A stretch of DNA of 34,391 bases from CBDVAK01 sp965371945 (lineage in GTDB: Bacteria; Pseudomonadota; Gammaproteobacteria; Competibacterales; JAHEDQ01), in contig CBDVAK010000002.1 in assembly GCA_965371945.1 (NCBI GenBank), positions 1-34,391 of the forward strand, read 5' to 3'. Of this stretch, positions 1-8,400 are shown in pieces. The position numbers and the translations under genes are program-made. A model generated the notes under the pieces. That model had not been told where the DNA came from. It did no database searches and saw only the letters and a program-made list of their open reading frames with translations. Positions within the stretch are counted from its first letter, which is position 1; each line of letters starts with the position of its first letter.

Positions 1-750
1 CCGATTCACTGGCGGATCGTTCTCGACCTCGACGAACAGGTTCAGCGAGGTGGCATACTCATGTCCCGTGGTGCGTTTCCAACCCTTGGACTTGTAACCA
101 TCGTCCAGGTACTTGTCCCGCAGCTCGGACACTTTCGCTGCGTCGGGGTCTGGTTCCGGCGGCACAGCGCGGGGCAGTATCACTGGCGCGGCCGGCACCG
201 GGTGTTTTGAGTAGTCCCCCTGTGAGCGGGCGACTTCAATCTCCGCATACTGGGCGCGAGTTTGGAGCATACCCCTGCAGAGTTTCTTGTACTCCGTGGA
301 CTCAGTGTCCAGCTTGATCCCCTGGTCGGCCAACGCTTTGTCAACTTCCCAGCCAGCCTGGTCCAGATCGTTGTAGGCAAGCGCGTCCTGGGATGATTCC
401 TTCAGGTACTGAAAGTCCAGGCCCTCGTGCTCTTGAACCCACGGGTCGATCCGTCCGCTGACTGCTCGGTCTTCTTCGTTGACAGACAGGAGCGTTCGGA
501 GGTGGCTATCGAGTAGTCGCTGAATTTCGAGGTCGGTCATCGGTTGCATTGCGTGGGCGCGTGCTCGCAGGCGGTGGAAGATTCGATCCGCACCGCAATA
601 CAAGTGGCGTGCCAGGCGGGTGGCTTCGGGTTTACTGCGGCGGGCGAGCGAGCAGCGCAGTTCGCGCCGTGCCAAAACGGACTGCAGGTCGTCGGGAACC
701 CGAATTCGGAAGTGCCAACCGGATGGTCGGCGGACAAGATATGACGGCAT
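1..750 (-). CDS. Tyrosine recombinase/integrase, DUF6538-type N-terminus (partial)
   Basis: The reading frame opens at an ATG at 750 and stays open for 250 codons to the window edge, so the gene is cut off. The start (MPSYLVRRPSGWHFRIRVP) followed by a basic stretch with a LARR..L..SL pattern is the usual N-terminus of DUF6538 site-specific integrases. Residues 70-215 are a charged helical region, and a segment near residue 220 (KYLDDGYKSKGWKRTT) looks like the start of the core-binding domain. The catalytic R-H-R-Y domain would lie outside the window, so activity cannot be judged. Its start is 75 nt from the tmRNA 3' end, the classic place for an island integrase that uses ssrA as its attachment site. 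Family assignment is from memory of such N-termini. Confidence 0.8.
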   Translation of the reverse strand, partial: MPSYLVRRPSGWHFRIRVPDDLQSVLARRELRCSLARRSKPEATRLARHLYCGADRIFHRLRARAHAMQPMTDLEIQRLLDSHLRTLLSVNEEDRAVSGRIDPWVQEHEGLDFQYLKESSQDALAYNDLDQAGWEVDKALADQGIKLDTESTEYKKLCRGMLQTRAQYAEIEVARSQGDYSKHPVPAAPVILPRAVPPEPDPDAAKVSELRDKYLDDGYKSKGWKRTTGHEYATSLNLFVEVENDPPVNR

Positions 751-825
751 GGAAGCCCTCCGCTGTGTACCAGTTCCGTGTACCAGCAGACGGGCTTCCA
801 ATAAACGTCAAACAAATCAATAAGT

Positions 826-860
826 TGGTGGAGGCGGCGGGAATCGAACCCGCGTCCGCG
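826..860. other. Probable island attachment site in the ssrA 3' end
   Basis: The 3' end of tmRNA is a common target for tyrosine integrases, and an integrase begins 75 nt away reading outward. An island inserted here would restore the ssrA end at this junction and leave a second copy of these bases at its far end, which is outside the window. The exact core cannot be seen with only one end present. Confidence 0.45.
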
Positions 861-1182
861 AATCCTCTGCCATCGGCTCTACATGCTTATCCACGCCTTT
901 GAGTTTGACCGGCAACCTCCCGACGGGAAGGGTGGCTATCGGCGAGCCTTTCGAATTTTAGCGAGTCGGCGTCAGGCGAGCCTCATCGCGATCTCGTGTT
1001 CAATTTTCACTCGATCAGGCACCCACGAGCAGGTTCAGGACCGAATGTAGCCGAACTTAAGCGGCTAGTGCGTAGTTGTCGTCGTTGGCAACTATCATTT
1101 TGCAGCGTTTTTAACGAGGAACAGTTGCATCCTCGGCATGCACCTCAGGGTTTGTAACCCACGTCGAAGCCTAGTCGCCCCC
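826..1182 (-). ncRNA. ssrA: Transfer-messenger RNA (tmRNA, ssrA)
   Basis: The 5' end (GGGGGCGACTAGGCTTCGAC, starting at 1182) and the 3' tRNA-like end with a T-arm (GGTTCGATTCCCGCC) and encoded CCA (826-828) are diagnostic. The length of 357 nt fits the one-piece gammaproteobacterial form. The tag frame runs from 1089 to 1057 and reads ANDDNYALAA followed by TAA, one residue different from the E. coli tag as I recall it (ANDENYALAA). tmRNA with SmpB rescues stalled ribosomes and tags the unfinished protein for proteolysis. smpB lies 45 nt upstream on the same strand. The 3' end adjoins the integrase gene, which suggests that the last bases are an attachment-site half. Confidence 0.97.
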
Positions 1183-1227
1183 ATGTGTTGTAACGATATG
1201 ACAGTGTAACGGTTACGGAGTTCCGTG

Positions 1228-1701
1228 TCACCGTGCCCGTAGCAGTCGCGCTTTGTCGCGCTGCCAGTCCCTGTCTTTCTCGGTAGCGCGCTTGTCGAAG
1301 TCCTTCTTGCCTTTGGCCAGTCCGATCTTGAGCTTGGCGCGCCCGCGGATCCAGTACATCGACAGCGGTACCAGGGTGAAGCCCTTGCGTTCCACTGCTC
1401 CGATCAGCCGATTCAGCTCGGCACGGTGTAGCAGCAACTTGCGTGTGCGGATGGGGTCCGGCTGGACGTGAGTGGAGGCCGACTGCAGTGCCGAGATATG
1501 TGCGCCGAACAGATAGGCTTCGCCGTCGCGCACCACCACGTAGCTTTCTTTCAGCTGTATGCGGCCGGCGCGCAGACTTTTTACTTCCCACCCCTGCAGG
1601 GCGACCCCGGCCTCGTAATCCTCCTGCACGTAATAATCGTGGAAGGCCTTCTTGTTCACCGCGATGGTGTTGTCGGGTTGTTTGGATTTTTTTCTGGCCA
1701 T
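1228..1701 (-). CDS. smpB: SsrA-binding protein SmpB
   Basis: A 157-residue protein of normal SmpB length. It begins MARKKSKQPDNTIAVNKKAF and carries the family's conserved WEVKSLRAG, an LKESYV-type strand, an LFGAHIS-type segment, and a basic C-terminal tail (residues about 130-157) that in known SmpB enters the empty mRNA channel. SmpB binds tmRNA and delivers it to stalled ribosomes. The frame is open 36 codons further upstream, but the ATG at 1701 gives the standard N-terminus. A good -10 hexamer (TATGAT) lies on this strand at 1744-1749 without a convincing -35. Its position directly before ssrA supports the name. Confidence 0.96.
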   Translation of the reverse strand: MARKKSKQPDNTIAVNKKAFHDYYVQEDYEAGVALQGWEVKSLRAGRIQLKESYVVVRDGEAYLFGAHISALQSASTHVQPDPIRTRKLLLHRAELNRLIGAVERKGFTLVPLSMYWIRGRAKLKIGLAKGKKDFDKRATEKDRDWQRDKARLLRAR

Positions 1702-1871
1702 GGTGCGAGTCGTTGGTCGGGAGCGGCGGTGGGCGCGGGGCGGATCATACAGCAGTTTTGGCTTTGCAACCGGCCAGCAGGGCTTGAGGCGCGGTCCCGG
1801 GTCGACCACAATGCAGCATTGCCTGCTTTCCGGCGGGTTTCGTTCCAGTCGAGGACTATGGCTTCGAATCC

Positions 1872-2306
1872 ATGCCCATTGTCAAGCGTAGCGCCCTGGT
1901 GCCTTACTCCGCTGAGGTGATGTATGGGTTGGTCAATGATATCGAATCGTATCCGCAGTTTCTGCCCTGGTGCAGTGCGGCGGCGGTGTTCAACCGCAAC
2001 GAGGATGAGGTGTGGGCCAGGATCCAGATATCCAAGGGTGCTTTGCAGAAATCCTTTACTACGATCAACCGGCTGCAGCGCAACAAGATGATCGAGATTC
2101 GATTGCAGGAGGGCCCCTTCCGACGCCTGGAGGGCTTCTGGCAGTTCGACGCGCTGCGCGATGATGCCAGCAAGGTATCGCTGGATCTCAGTTTCGAGTT
2201 CGCCGGGCCGGTCATGAGCCAGCTGGTGGGGCCGATTTTCAGCCAGATTGCCAATTCCCTGGTTGCCTCGTTCTGCAAACGGGCGGATCAGGTCCACGGA
2301 GTTTGA
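1872..2306 (+). CDS. ratA: RatA/COQ10-like START-domain protein
   Basis: A 144-residue protein with the opening MPIVKRSALVPYSAEVMYGLV and the motif DIESYPQFLPWC, characteristic of the RatA (YfjG, PasT) and Coq10 family, a single START/polyketide-cyclase lipid-binding domain. In E. coli RatA has been reported to interfere with 50S subunit association, while eukaryotic Coq10 binds ubiquinone; which role holds here cannot be told. It diverges from smpB with a 170-nt spacer. In most relatives ratB follows directly, but here a creatininase-family gene begins 20 nt downstream. Confidence 0.9.
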   Translation: MPIVKRSALVPYSAEVMYGLVNDIESYPQFLPWCSAAAVFNRNEDEVWARIQISKGALQKSFTTINRLQRNKMIEIRLQEGPFRRLEGFWQFDALRDDASKVSLDLSFEFAGPVMSQLVGPIFSQIANSLVASFCKRADQVHGV

Positions 2307-2326
2307 GCCCTTACAGGAGTGGATTT

Positions 2327-3076
2327 ATGCGACTTCAACTGATGACCTGGCCGGCAGTCGAGGATTATCTGCGGCGTTCGACGGCGATCATCATCCCCAT
2401 CGGTTCCACCGAACAGCATGGCCCCAACGGTCTGATTGGAACCGATGCGATATGTCCGGAGATTATCTGTGGCGGCGTTGAGGAGCGCGCCGAAGTGTTG
2501 GTGGCGCCTACCCTGAGTATCGGCATGGCGCAGCATCACCTGGGCTTTCCGGGCTCCATCACCCTGCGCCCCAGCACCCTGATCGCCGTGGTCAGCGACG
2601 TCGTCGGTTCCCTGGTGCGTCACGGCTTCAGGCAGTTCTATTTTCTCAATGGCCATGGCGGCAACATTGCAACCCTGAGTGCTGCATTCTCGGAGATTCA
2701 CGCGGGTTACAGTCTTGGTACCAGCCCCCGGAGTCACGCCGGTTTGAAGATGAACACATTCAACTGGTGGGCGGGGCCTGGGGTGCAGGCGCTGTCCAGG
2801 GAGATGTTTGGAGCCTCGGAGGGCAGCCATGCCACGCCATCTGAGGTGTCTCTGACTTTCTATGCCTATCCCGAGACCGCCAGCCATCCATCGATGCAGC
2901 CACAGATTGCGCCGCGCGGCACTATTCGCGACGCGGATGACTATCGCCGTCAGTTCGCGGATGGACGTATCGGTTCGGACCCGTCGCTGGCCAGTGTTGA
3001 AGCCGGACAGCGGCTACTCGAGGCATCCGTCAAGGATGTGCTGAACGACTACCAGGCCTTCCTGGATGCCGATTGA
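2327..3076 (+). CDS. Creatininase family protein (putative metal-dependent amidohydrolase)
   Basis: The 249-residue product has the family's metal-site signatures: GSTEQHGPNG (Glu29, His31), an Asp at residue 40 in LIGTDA, and NGHGGN (His110), with a later GSHATPSE segment. Creatininase relatives include creatinine amidohydrolase, MftE (mycofactocin) and ArfB-like formamide hydrolases; no mycofactocin or flavin genes are nearby, so the substrate is unknown. I chose the ATG at 2327 because CAGGAG lies 8 nt before it; a TTG at 2303 would overlap ratA. The stop overlaps the start of ratB by 11 nt, implying translational coupling. The gene interrupts the normally adjacent ratA-ratB pair. Confidence 0.88.
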   Translation: MRLQLMTWPAVEDYLRRSTAIIIPIGSTEQHGPNGLIGTDAICPEIICGGVEERAEVLVAPTLSIGMAQHHLGFPGSITLRPSTLIAVVSDVVGSLVRHGFRQFYFLNGHGGNIATLSAAFSEIHAGYSLGTSPRSHAGLKMNTFNWWAGPGVQALSREMFGASEGSHATPSEVSLTFYAYPETASHPSMQPQIAPRGTIRDADDYRRQFADGRIGSDPSLASVEAGQRLLEASVKDVLNDYQAFLDAD

Positions 3077-3419
3077 TGATAAAGAAGCCGGTGCCGACGC
3101 TGATGTCGTGGTCGAAGTTGCCTACGCCACGCCAAAACGCCAGTTGATCATAGCTACCGAGGTGCCGCCTGGCGCCACCGTCGCGCAGGCAGTCAGGCTT
3201 TCCGGCATCTGCGAGGAGTTTCCGGAAATTGATCTGGAGGCCAACCGACTGGGGGTGTTCGGCAGGGTGGTCAGGCCGGATGCGTTGCTGCGTCCGGGCG
3301 ACCGGGTGGAGATCTACCGGCCTCTGATGGTCGATCCGAGACAAGCGCGTCGCCAACGCGCGGCCAGGGCCAAAGCCAGTCACCAGCAACAAGATACCGA
3401 CGCCGAGCGCAGCAGGTAG
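3066..3419 (+). CDS. ratB: RnfH family ubiquitin-fold protein (RatB)
   Basis: A small beta-grasp protein of 117 residues. It shows VVEVAYATPKRQLI, then VAQAVRLSGICEEFPEIDL, then LGVFGRVV, and the turn LRPGDRVEIYRPLMVDPR with an RR-rich tail, the typical UPF0125/RnfH order. Members are called RatB in the RatA-RatB arrangement and RnfH when next to rnf genes; the molecular role is not established. The ATG at 3066 lies inside the end of the preceding creatininase-family gene, so the two are probably co-transcribed with ratA. It converges on bamE with a 20-nt gap. Confidence 0.9.
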   Translation: MPIDDKEAGADADVVVEVAYATPKRQLIIATEVPPGATVAQAVRLSGICEEFPEIDLEANRLGVFGRVVRPDALLRPGDRVEIYRPLMVDPRQARRQRAARAKASHQQQDTDAERSR

Positions 3420-3439
3420 GCGATTTTCCGCCAATCGCC

Positions 3440-3859
3440 CTATAGTTTTTGGCGCGCCTTGACTTTGCGCAGGTCTGCGTCGAATTCCTGGTTGAGTTGC
3501 TCTGCTTCGTCCATGGTGGTGGCGTACTCGGGGGCGAGATCACCCTGGATTTCGACCAGTTGTTCGCCTTCGAAGGTGAGAGTGATCTGACGCTTGGCCA
3601 GCGGATCGCGGCTGATCTGGATAGTGTAGATGTAGTCCCACTGGTTGAGGTGAAACGGATCCACCACCAGCGGTGTGCCCATCACGAACACCACCTGCCG
3701 CTTGGTCATGCCAACCTGCAACTGGTCCACCGCTTTCTGGGTGATGACGTTGCCCTGATCGACGTTGATTCGGTACGGCCAGGAACCGTGGTACCAGTCT
3801 TTCATACCACAGCCGGCGAGCAGCAAGGGCAATGACAGGTAAATGAGGATGCTTCGCAT
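3440..3859 (-). CDS. bamE: Outer membrane protein assembly factor BamE (lipoprotein)
   Basis: The 139-residue protein starts MRSILIYLSLPLLLAGC, a short lipoprotein signal with lipobox LAGC and lipidated Cys17. It is followed by the SmpA/OmlA fold with the conserved QGN segment, a VGMTKRQVVFVMGTPL helix-turn, and a DPFHLNQWDYIY strand. BamE is the small lipoprotein of the BAM complex that inserts beta-barrel proteins in the outer membrane. The ATG at 3859 was chosen because it places the signal peptide at the N-terminus; the frame remains open 16 codons upstream. It is transcribed divergently from fur, the usual arrangement in gammaproteobacteria. Confidence 0.95.
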   Translation of the reverse strand: MRSILIYLSLPLLLAGCGMKDWYHGSWPYRINVDQGNVITQKAVDQLQVGMTKRQVVFVMGTPLVVDPFHLNQWDYIYTIQISRDPLAKRQITLTFEGEQLVEIQGDLAPEYATTMDEAEQLNQEFDADLRKVKARQKL

Positions 3860-3957
3860 TTGCGGGCTGTGGGTCCATGTTCTAGACTGGCGCGCATGAT
3901 AGCCCAACCATCGTTGCGGCGCACTGCGGCGGCGTTGACCAGCGGAATCCGGCGATC

Positions 3958-4449
3958 TTGAAATTCGGTGCTTCGAAATCGAAACAACCTGCGGCGCCTG
4001 TCGACGAGTCGTCGCCAGTCCCGGGCCACCTACGCAAGGCCGGCCTCAAGGTCACCACGCCGCGAATCAAGGTGTTGGCGATTCTGGCCGCCAATCCCGA
4101 ACGCCACGTCAGTGCCGAGGATGTGTACCGTGAACTCCTGGTGACAGGGGAGGATGTGGGTCTGGCGACGATCTATCGGGTGCTCACCCAGTTCGAAACC
4201 GCCGGGTTGGTCAAGCGTTTGCACTTCGACGCCAATCAATCGGTGTTCGAACTCGACGCCGGCGATCATCACGACCATCTGTTGTGTGTCCAGTGCGGCA
4301 CCATCGTGGAGTTTTATGACGATGCTATCGAGCGGCGCCAGCAGGCAGTCGCCGAGGCCAACGGTTTCGTGCTACAGGACCACTCGATGTTGCTGTACGG
4401 GGTTTGTTCCGATCCCGAGTGTCGCCGCAGCGCGGGACTGATCAGCTGA
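3958..4449 (+). CDS. fur: Ferric uptake regulator Fur
   Basis: The protein has up to 163 residues. A winged helix spans roughly residues 20-100 (LRKAGLKVTTPRIKVL, SAEDVYREL, VGLATIYRVLTQFE, LVKRLHF), followed by the metal-binding and dimerisation part with DAGDHHDHLLCVQC and a second cysteine pair near the end (CSDPEC). Fur with Fe(II) represses iron-uptake genes. The start is uncertain: no in-frame ATG exists, and I use the TTG at 3958, which gives about 20 extra N-terminal residues compared with E. coli Fur. No obvious Fur box is visible in the 98-nt bamE-fur spacer. Confidence 0.94.
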   Translation: MKFGASKSKQPAAPVDESSPVPGHLRKAGLKVTTPRIKVLAILAANPERHVSAEDVYRELLVTGEDVGLATIYRVLTQFETAGLVKRLHFDANQSVFELDAGDHHDHLLCVQCGTIVEFYDDAIERRQQAVAEANGFVLQDHSMLLYGVCSDPECRRSAGLIS

Positions 4450-4477
4450 CCTGTCAGAAACCATCCGGCACAGCTCC

Positions 4478-4600
4478 TGTAGCGATTCAGATTGCCCCCT
4501 GCCAGGCTTCAGAGCAAGGCAAAAGGGCGGAATTTACAAGCGTAAACGAGCACTTTGAACGCAGCGATGGAGTCTGTCAGGGGCGAGCTGAATCGCTACA
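4478..4600. repeat. Long imperfect palindrome between fur and recN
   Basis: Outer arms of 13 nt (TGTAGCGATTCAG at 4478-4490 and its complement at 4588-4600) are exact, and the inside is an imperfect palindrome centred near 4539 with a TTTAC/GTAAA core. CCCCCTG near the left and CAGGGG near the right also pair. The right arm covers the recN stop codon (4596-4598). As RNA it would fold into a long hairpin from either strand, so it could end or stabilise both convergent transcripts. It resembles non-coding palindromic (MITE- or REP-like) repeats, and its design matches the elements at 33179 and 34219, though its core sequence differs. Confidence 0.6.
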
Positions 4601-6263
4601 CCTGATCAATCATTTCGCGGGCGTGTGTGCGGGTTTTTTCCGTCACCGTTGCGCCGCCGAGCATGCGTGCGATCTCTTCGATGCGGGTGTCGCTGTCGAG
4701 CGCGGTGATTGCGGTGCTGGTGTGGTTTTCGCGGGTGGTCTTGGTGACGCAGTAGTGGTTGTGCGCTTGTGCGGCGACCTGTGGCAGATGAGTCACGCAC
4801 ATGACCTGACAGCGTTCACCGAGCTGACGCAGCAGGCGCCCTACAACGGCCGCGGTGGCGCCGCCGATTCCAGAGTCCACCTCGTCGAAGATCAGGGTCG
4901 GCACGCCGGTTCGGTTCCAGCCGATAACCTGTATCGCCAGGCTGATTCTCGATAACTCCCCTCCGGAAGCCACCTTGCGCAGGCCTGCCGGTGGCTGGCC
5001 CGGGTTGGCGGAAACCTGGAATTCGACACTGTCGAACCCCTCCGCTGCTGGTACAGCGCTGGCGTGAGCGTCGAGTGTGACCGTAAACTGCCCACCGGTC
5101 ATGCCCAACTCCTGCATGGATCGGGTTACCGCGCGCGAGAGTTTCTTGGCCGCTTTGGCGCGCAGTCCGCTGAGACGGGTGGCTGCGGCCCGGTAGGACT
5201 GCAGCGCCCCGGCCAGTTCCTCATCCAGAGATCGGATGCGGTCGCGGGTCTGTTTGAGCTGGGTGAGCTGCTCCGACAAGCGGATGTGCAGATCGGGCAG
5301 ATCCGCGGGCTCCACGCGGTGTTTGCGGGCCAGGTCGTGGAGGGCGCCGATACGCGCTTCCACGCTCTGCAGTCGCTGTGGGTCCAGATCCAGATCGGTG
5401 ATATAGCGACGCAGTTGCTCGCTGGCTTCTTGGACTTGTACGGTGGCGCCGTTCAGCAGTTCCACCAGATCAGTCAGGCTGCTGTCCGCGTTGAGCAGGG
5501 ATTCCAGGTCGCTGGCGCAGCGGCTGAGATGCTGGTGGATGCTGTTGTCGTCGTCCTCGTAGAGCTGGTTCAATGTGCGTTGGGTTGTTTCCAGCAGTTG
5601 CCCGGCCGCGGCCAACCGGGCGTGTTCCTGGTCCAGCGACTCGGCCTCACCGGCAGTCGGGGCTATGGCGTCCAGTTCGTTGGCCTGAAACTCCAGCAGC
5701 AACAGCCGTTGTTCGCGCTCCTCGCTGGCGGACTGCAGCAGCAGCTGCTGCTGGTTCAGCGATTTCCATTCGGAGCAGGTTTGCCCGACTGTGCTCAGCA
5801 AGGCACTGTCGCCGGCATAGTCATCGAGTATGGCGCGCTGGTGATCGCGTTGAAGCAGCGACTGGTGCTCGTGTTGGCCGTGGATATCCACCAGCCGACC
5901 ACCCAGCTCACGCAGTGTTTGCAGGGGTACCGGTGAGCCGTTCACGTAGGCTCGCGAGCCGCCCGCTGCCAAGACCACCCGGCGCAACACGCATTCGGTC
6001 CCGGTTTCGAGATCCCGTTCACGCAGCCATCGGTCGATATCATCCAGACCGGACAGATCGAATGTTGCTGTGACCTCGGAGCGCCGACAGCCGTGGCGTA
6101 CGCTGCCGCTGTCGGCACGTTCGCCCAGCACCAGCCCCAGCGCGCCCAGCAGGATCGACTTGCCGGCACCGGTCTCACCGCTGAGCACGCTCATGCCGGT
6201 CCCGAAGTCGAGCTCCAGGTCCTCGGCGATGGCGAAGTCTCTGACCAGTATGTGTTTGAGCAT
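4596..6263 (-). CDS. recN: DNA repair protein RecN
   Basis: At 555 residues this matches RecN, an SMC-like ATPase acting in double-strand break repair. The Walker A motif GETGAGKS is at residues 29-36 just after MLKHILVRDFAIAEDLELDF. Two long coiled-coil stretches flank the centre (roughly 150-370), and the ABC signature region (KVASGGELSRISLAI) and Walker B (LIFDEVDSGIGG) follow near residues 430-470. Its ATG shares one base with the nadK stop (TGATG), so the pair is translationally coupled. RecN is usually LexA-controlled, but I see no clear LexA box before nadK. The stop codon lies inside a long palindromic repeat. Confidence 0.97.
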   Translation of the reverse strand: MLKHILVRDFAIAEDLELDFGTGMSVLSGETGAGKSILLGALGLVLGERADSGSVRHGCRRSEVTATFDLSGLDDIDRWLRERDLETGTECVLRRVVLAAGGSRAYVNGSPVPLQTLRELGGRLVDIHGQHEHQSLLQRDHQRAILDDYAGDSALLSTVGQTCSEWKSLNQQQLLLQSASEEREQRLLLLEFQANELDAIAPTAGEAESLDQEHARLAAAGQLLETTQRTLNQLYEDDDNSIHQHLSRCASDLESLLNADSSLTDLVELLNGATVQVQEASEQLRRYITDLDLDPQRLQSVEARIGALHDLARKHRVEPADLPDLHIRLSEQLTQLKQTRDRIRSLDEELAGALQSYRAAATRLSGLRAKAAKKLSRAVTRSMQELGMTGGQFTVTLDAHASAVPAAEGFDSVEFQVSANPGQPPAGLRKVASGGELSRISLAIQVIGWNRTGVPTLIFDEVDSGIGGATAAVVGRLLRQLGERCQVMCVTHLPQVAAQAHNHYCVTKTTRENHTSTAITALDSDTRIEEIARMLGGATVTEKTRTHAREMIDQV

Positions 6264-7156
6264 CAGCGCTGTGGGTGCACGCCCCAGCCCAGCTTGGCAC
6301 GCAACACCTCGAAGTAGTCGTGGCCGATGGGCTGCAACAGGCGCAGCTTGGTGTCGCGGGCGCGGATCACGACGCGGTCGCCTGGTTCCATTTTCAAGAC
6401 CACCTGGCCATCGCAGATCACCGGCGTGTACTCGGAATGCCAGCCGGTCACCAGGACCTCCAACTCGCCACTGGCCCGCACCACCACCGGGCGGTTGGTA
6501 AGCGTGTGCGGACAGATCGGTAACAGCACCAGCGCGTCCAGGGACGGGTGCAGAATCGGCCCGCCGCAGGACAGATTGTAGGCAGTCGATCCGGTCGGAG
6601 TGCTGATGATCAGGCCGTCGGCGCGATAGGTATTGATGAAGTCACCGTCGAGATAGGTTTGCATCTCGATGATGCGCGCCACGTCGAGTTTGTGTACCAC
6701 CACGTCGTTGAGTGCGTCCGAGCTTTCCATCACGGTCCCATCGCGCACCACACAGGCGTTGAGCAGGCAGCGATGATCCTCGACGTAGCGCCCGCACAGG
6801 ATTTCCTCCAGACGTTGTGTCATACCGGCGGGGGATACATCGACCAGAAAACCGAGCCGGCCCTGGTTGACCCCCAGTAGCGGGACTCCTGAGTCGACCA
6901 GCGAGCGCGCCGCGTCGAGCAGGGTGCCGTCGCCGCCCACCACGATGGCAAGATCGCATTCCTTGCCGATCGTTTCGCGGTCAGCCACTTCCACCCCGGG
7001 GCGGTTGCGAAAGCTGTTGGCGGTGACATCGTCCAGCAGCACCCGCAACCGGCGCCGGCGAAAGAACGCGGCCAGATGGGTCAGGGTGTCAATGATGCCG
7101 GGATCGCCGTACTTGCCGATCAGGCCGATATTCTGAAATTGATAGTCCATGGGCAT
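6263..7156 (-). CDS. nadK: NAD kinase
   Basis: The 297-residue product phosphorylates NAD to NADP in the cytoplasm. The catalytic GGDGT is at residues 74-78, followed by GVNQGRLGFL, and the later RADGLIISTPTGSTAYNLS segment with the second NAD-binding signature. Length and order fit the PpnK family. The start may be the ATG at 7156 or the one two codons later (7150). It is upstream of recN with a one-base overlap, a pair seen widely in gammaproteobacteria, and diverges from hrcA across a 167-nt spacer. Confidence 0.96.
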   Translation of the reverse strand: MPMDYQFQNIGLIGKYGDPGIIDTLTHLAAFFRRRRLRVLLDDVTANSFRNRPGVEVADRETIGKECDLAIVVGGDGTLLDAARSLVDSGVPLLGVNQGRLGFLVDVSPAGMTQRLEEILCGRYVEDHRCLLNACVVRDGTVMESSDALNDVVVHKLDVARIIEMQTYLDGDFINTYRADGLIISTPTGSTAYNLSCGGPILHPSLDALVLLPICPHTLTNRPVVVRASGELEVLVTGWHSEYTPVICDGQVVLKMEPGDRVVIRARDTKLRLLQPIGHDYFEVLRAKLGWGVHPQR

Positions 7157-7323
7157 TCAAGTGGCGTGGCGTTCCAAGTTACCATTTCACCGAAGTGGCG
7201 GCCAAGCCCGACGCGGCACCCGGACAGTCAAACCACTTGACTCTGTTTCGACAGCATTGCTAACTTCGTGCGAGCATTTCCTGTATCCCGGGAGCATCCC
7301 CGGGTCTGTGACGGATCACCGTA

Positions 7324-8400
7324 TTGACGACGCATGCCAAAGGTTCATCGAGTACCGAGTTGACGGAACACGGTCTTAGCGACCGTGCCCGGACACTGCT
7401 CAAGCTGTTGGTGGAGCGCTATATTCGCGAAGGCCAGCCGGTGGGTTCGCGCGCCCTCAGCCGTGAAGTCAGCATGCAGGTCAGCGCCGCGACTGTACGC
7501 AACGTCATGTCAGACCTCGAGGAGATGGGCCTGCTGCGCTCGCCCCATACCTCGGCGGGCCGGGTTCCCACTGTCAGTGGCTACCGATTGTTCGTGGACA
7601 CCCTGCTGACCATTCGTGATCTGTCGGCGGAAGAGATGCAGACCATGGAGGCGAGTATCGTCAGCGAACATGGCACCGGGGGCCTGCTCAAGGCAGCCTC
7701 TGATACCCTGTCCTCGCTCACGCACCTGGCCGGCGTGGTGATGGTGCCGCGTCACGACGACCTGGTGTTGCGCCAGGTGGAATTTCTGCCGCTCTCCGAC
7801 CAGCGTGTGCTGGCCATTCTGGTGGTCAACGAGCACGAGGTGCAGAATCGCGTCATACATGTCGAGCGCGACTACGAGGAACCCGAGTTGCAGCGGCTTG
7901 GAAATTACCTCACCCGCGAGTTTTCCGGGTTGGCTTTGCATCAAGTTCGCCAGCGCCTGGTCGCGGAGGTCGAATCGCTGCAGCCGGCTGATGGCGCGCT
8001 GTTGCCGGCGGCGGTCGAATTGGGCGGGCGGGCGCTGGAGGGCCTCGATGAGGATGTCGACTACGTGCTCGCCGGCCAGACCAACCTGATGGATTTCGCG
8101 GAGTTGTCAGACGTCAGGAAACTGCGTGGCATGTTCGAGACACTGGCTCACAAAAGGGAAGTGTTGTCGCTGCTCGAAAAATGTCTGGATGCCCAGGACA
8201 CACAGATCTTTATCGGTGATGAGTCCGGGTTCGAAGTGCTGGGCGATTACAGCGTGGTGACGGCCCCGTACGAGAGTGGCGGCCGCATACTCGGCGTGTT
8301 GGGGGTGATCGGTCCGACACGTATGCCGTACTCCAAGGTCATCCCGATCGTTGACGTGACGGCCAAACTGCTCGGTTTGGCCTTGAATTCCGCCCGCTGA
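7324..8400 (+). CDS. hrcA: Heat-inducible transcription repressor HrcA
   Basis: The protein has 358 residues. The N-terminal winged helix contains the typical RARTLLKLLVERYIREGQPV, SAATVRNVMSDLEEMGLL and SPHTSAGRVPT motifs (about residues 20-85). The rest is the GAF-like dimerisation region ending in the family's VIGPTRMPYSKVIPIVD segment. HrcA represses chaperone genes through the CIRCE operator with help from GroEL. The start used is a TTG at 7324; a second in-frame TTG lies 12 codons on. A possible sigma-70 promoter (TTGACT, 18-nt spacer, TAACTT) lies around 7237-7266. I find no CIRCE element here, so its operator is probably elsewhere, for example at groESL. Confidence 0.95.
   Translation: MTTHAKGSSSTELTEHGLSDRARTLLKLLVERYIREGQPVGSRALSREVSMQVSAATVRNVMSDLEEMGLLRSPHTSAGRVPTVSGYRLFVDTLLTIRDLSAEEMQTMEASIVSEHGTGGLLKAASDTLSSLTHLAGVVMVPRHDDLVLRQVEFLPLSDQRVLAILVVNEHEVQNRVIHVERDYEEPELQRLGNYLTREFSGLALHQVRQRLVAEVESLQPADGALLPAAVELGGRALEGLDEDVDYVLAGQTNLMDFAELSDVRKLRGMFETLAHKREVLSLLEKCLDAQDTQIFIGDESGFEVLGDYSVVTAPYESGGRILGVLGVIGPTRMPYSKVIPIVDVTAKLLGLALNSAR

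Noticed and set aside
7157..7323. CIRCE operator before hrcA
   Set aside because: No TTAGCACTC/GAGTGCTAA inverted repeat is present here or before grpE or dnaK.
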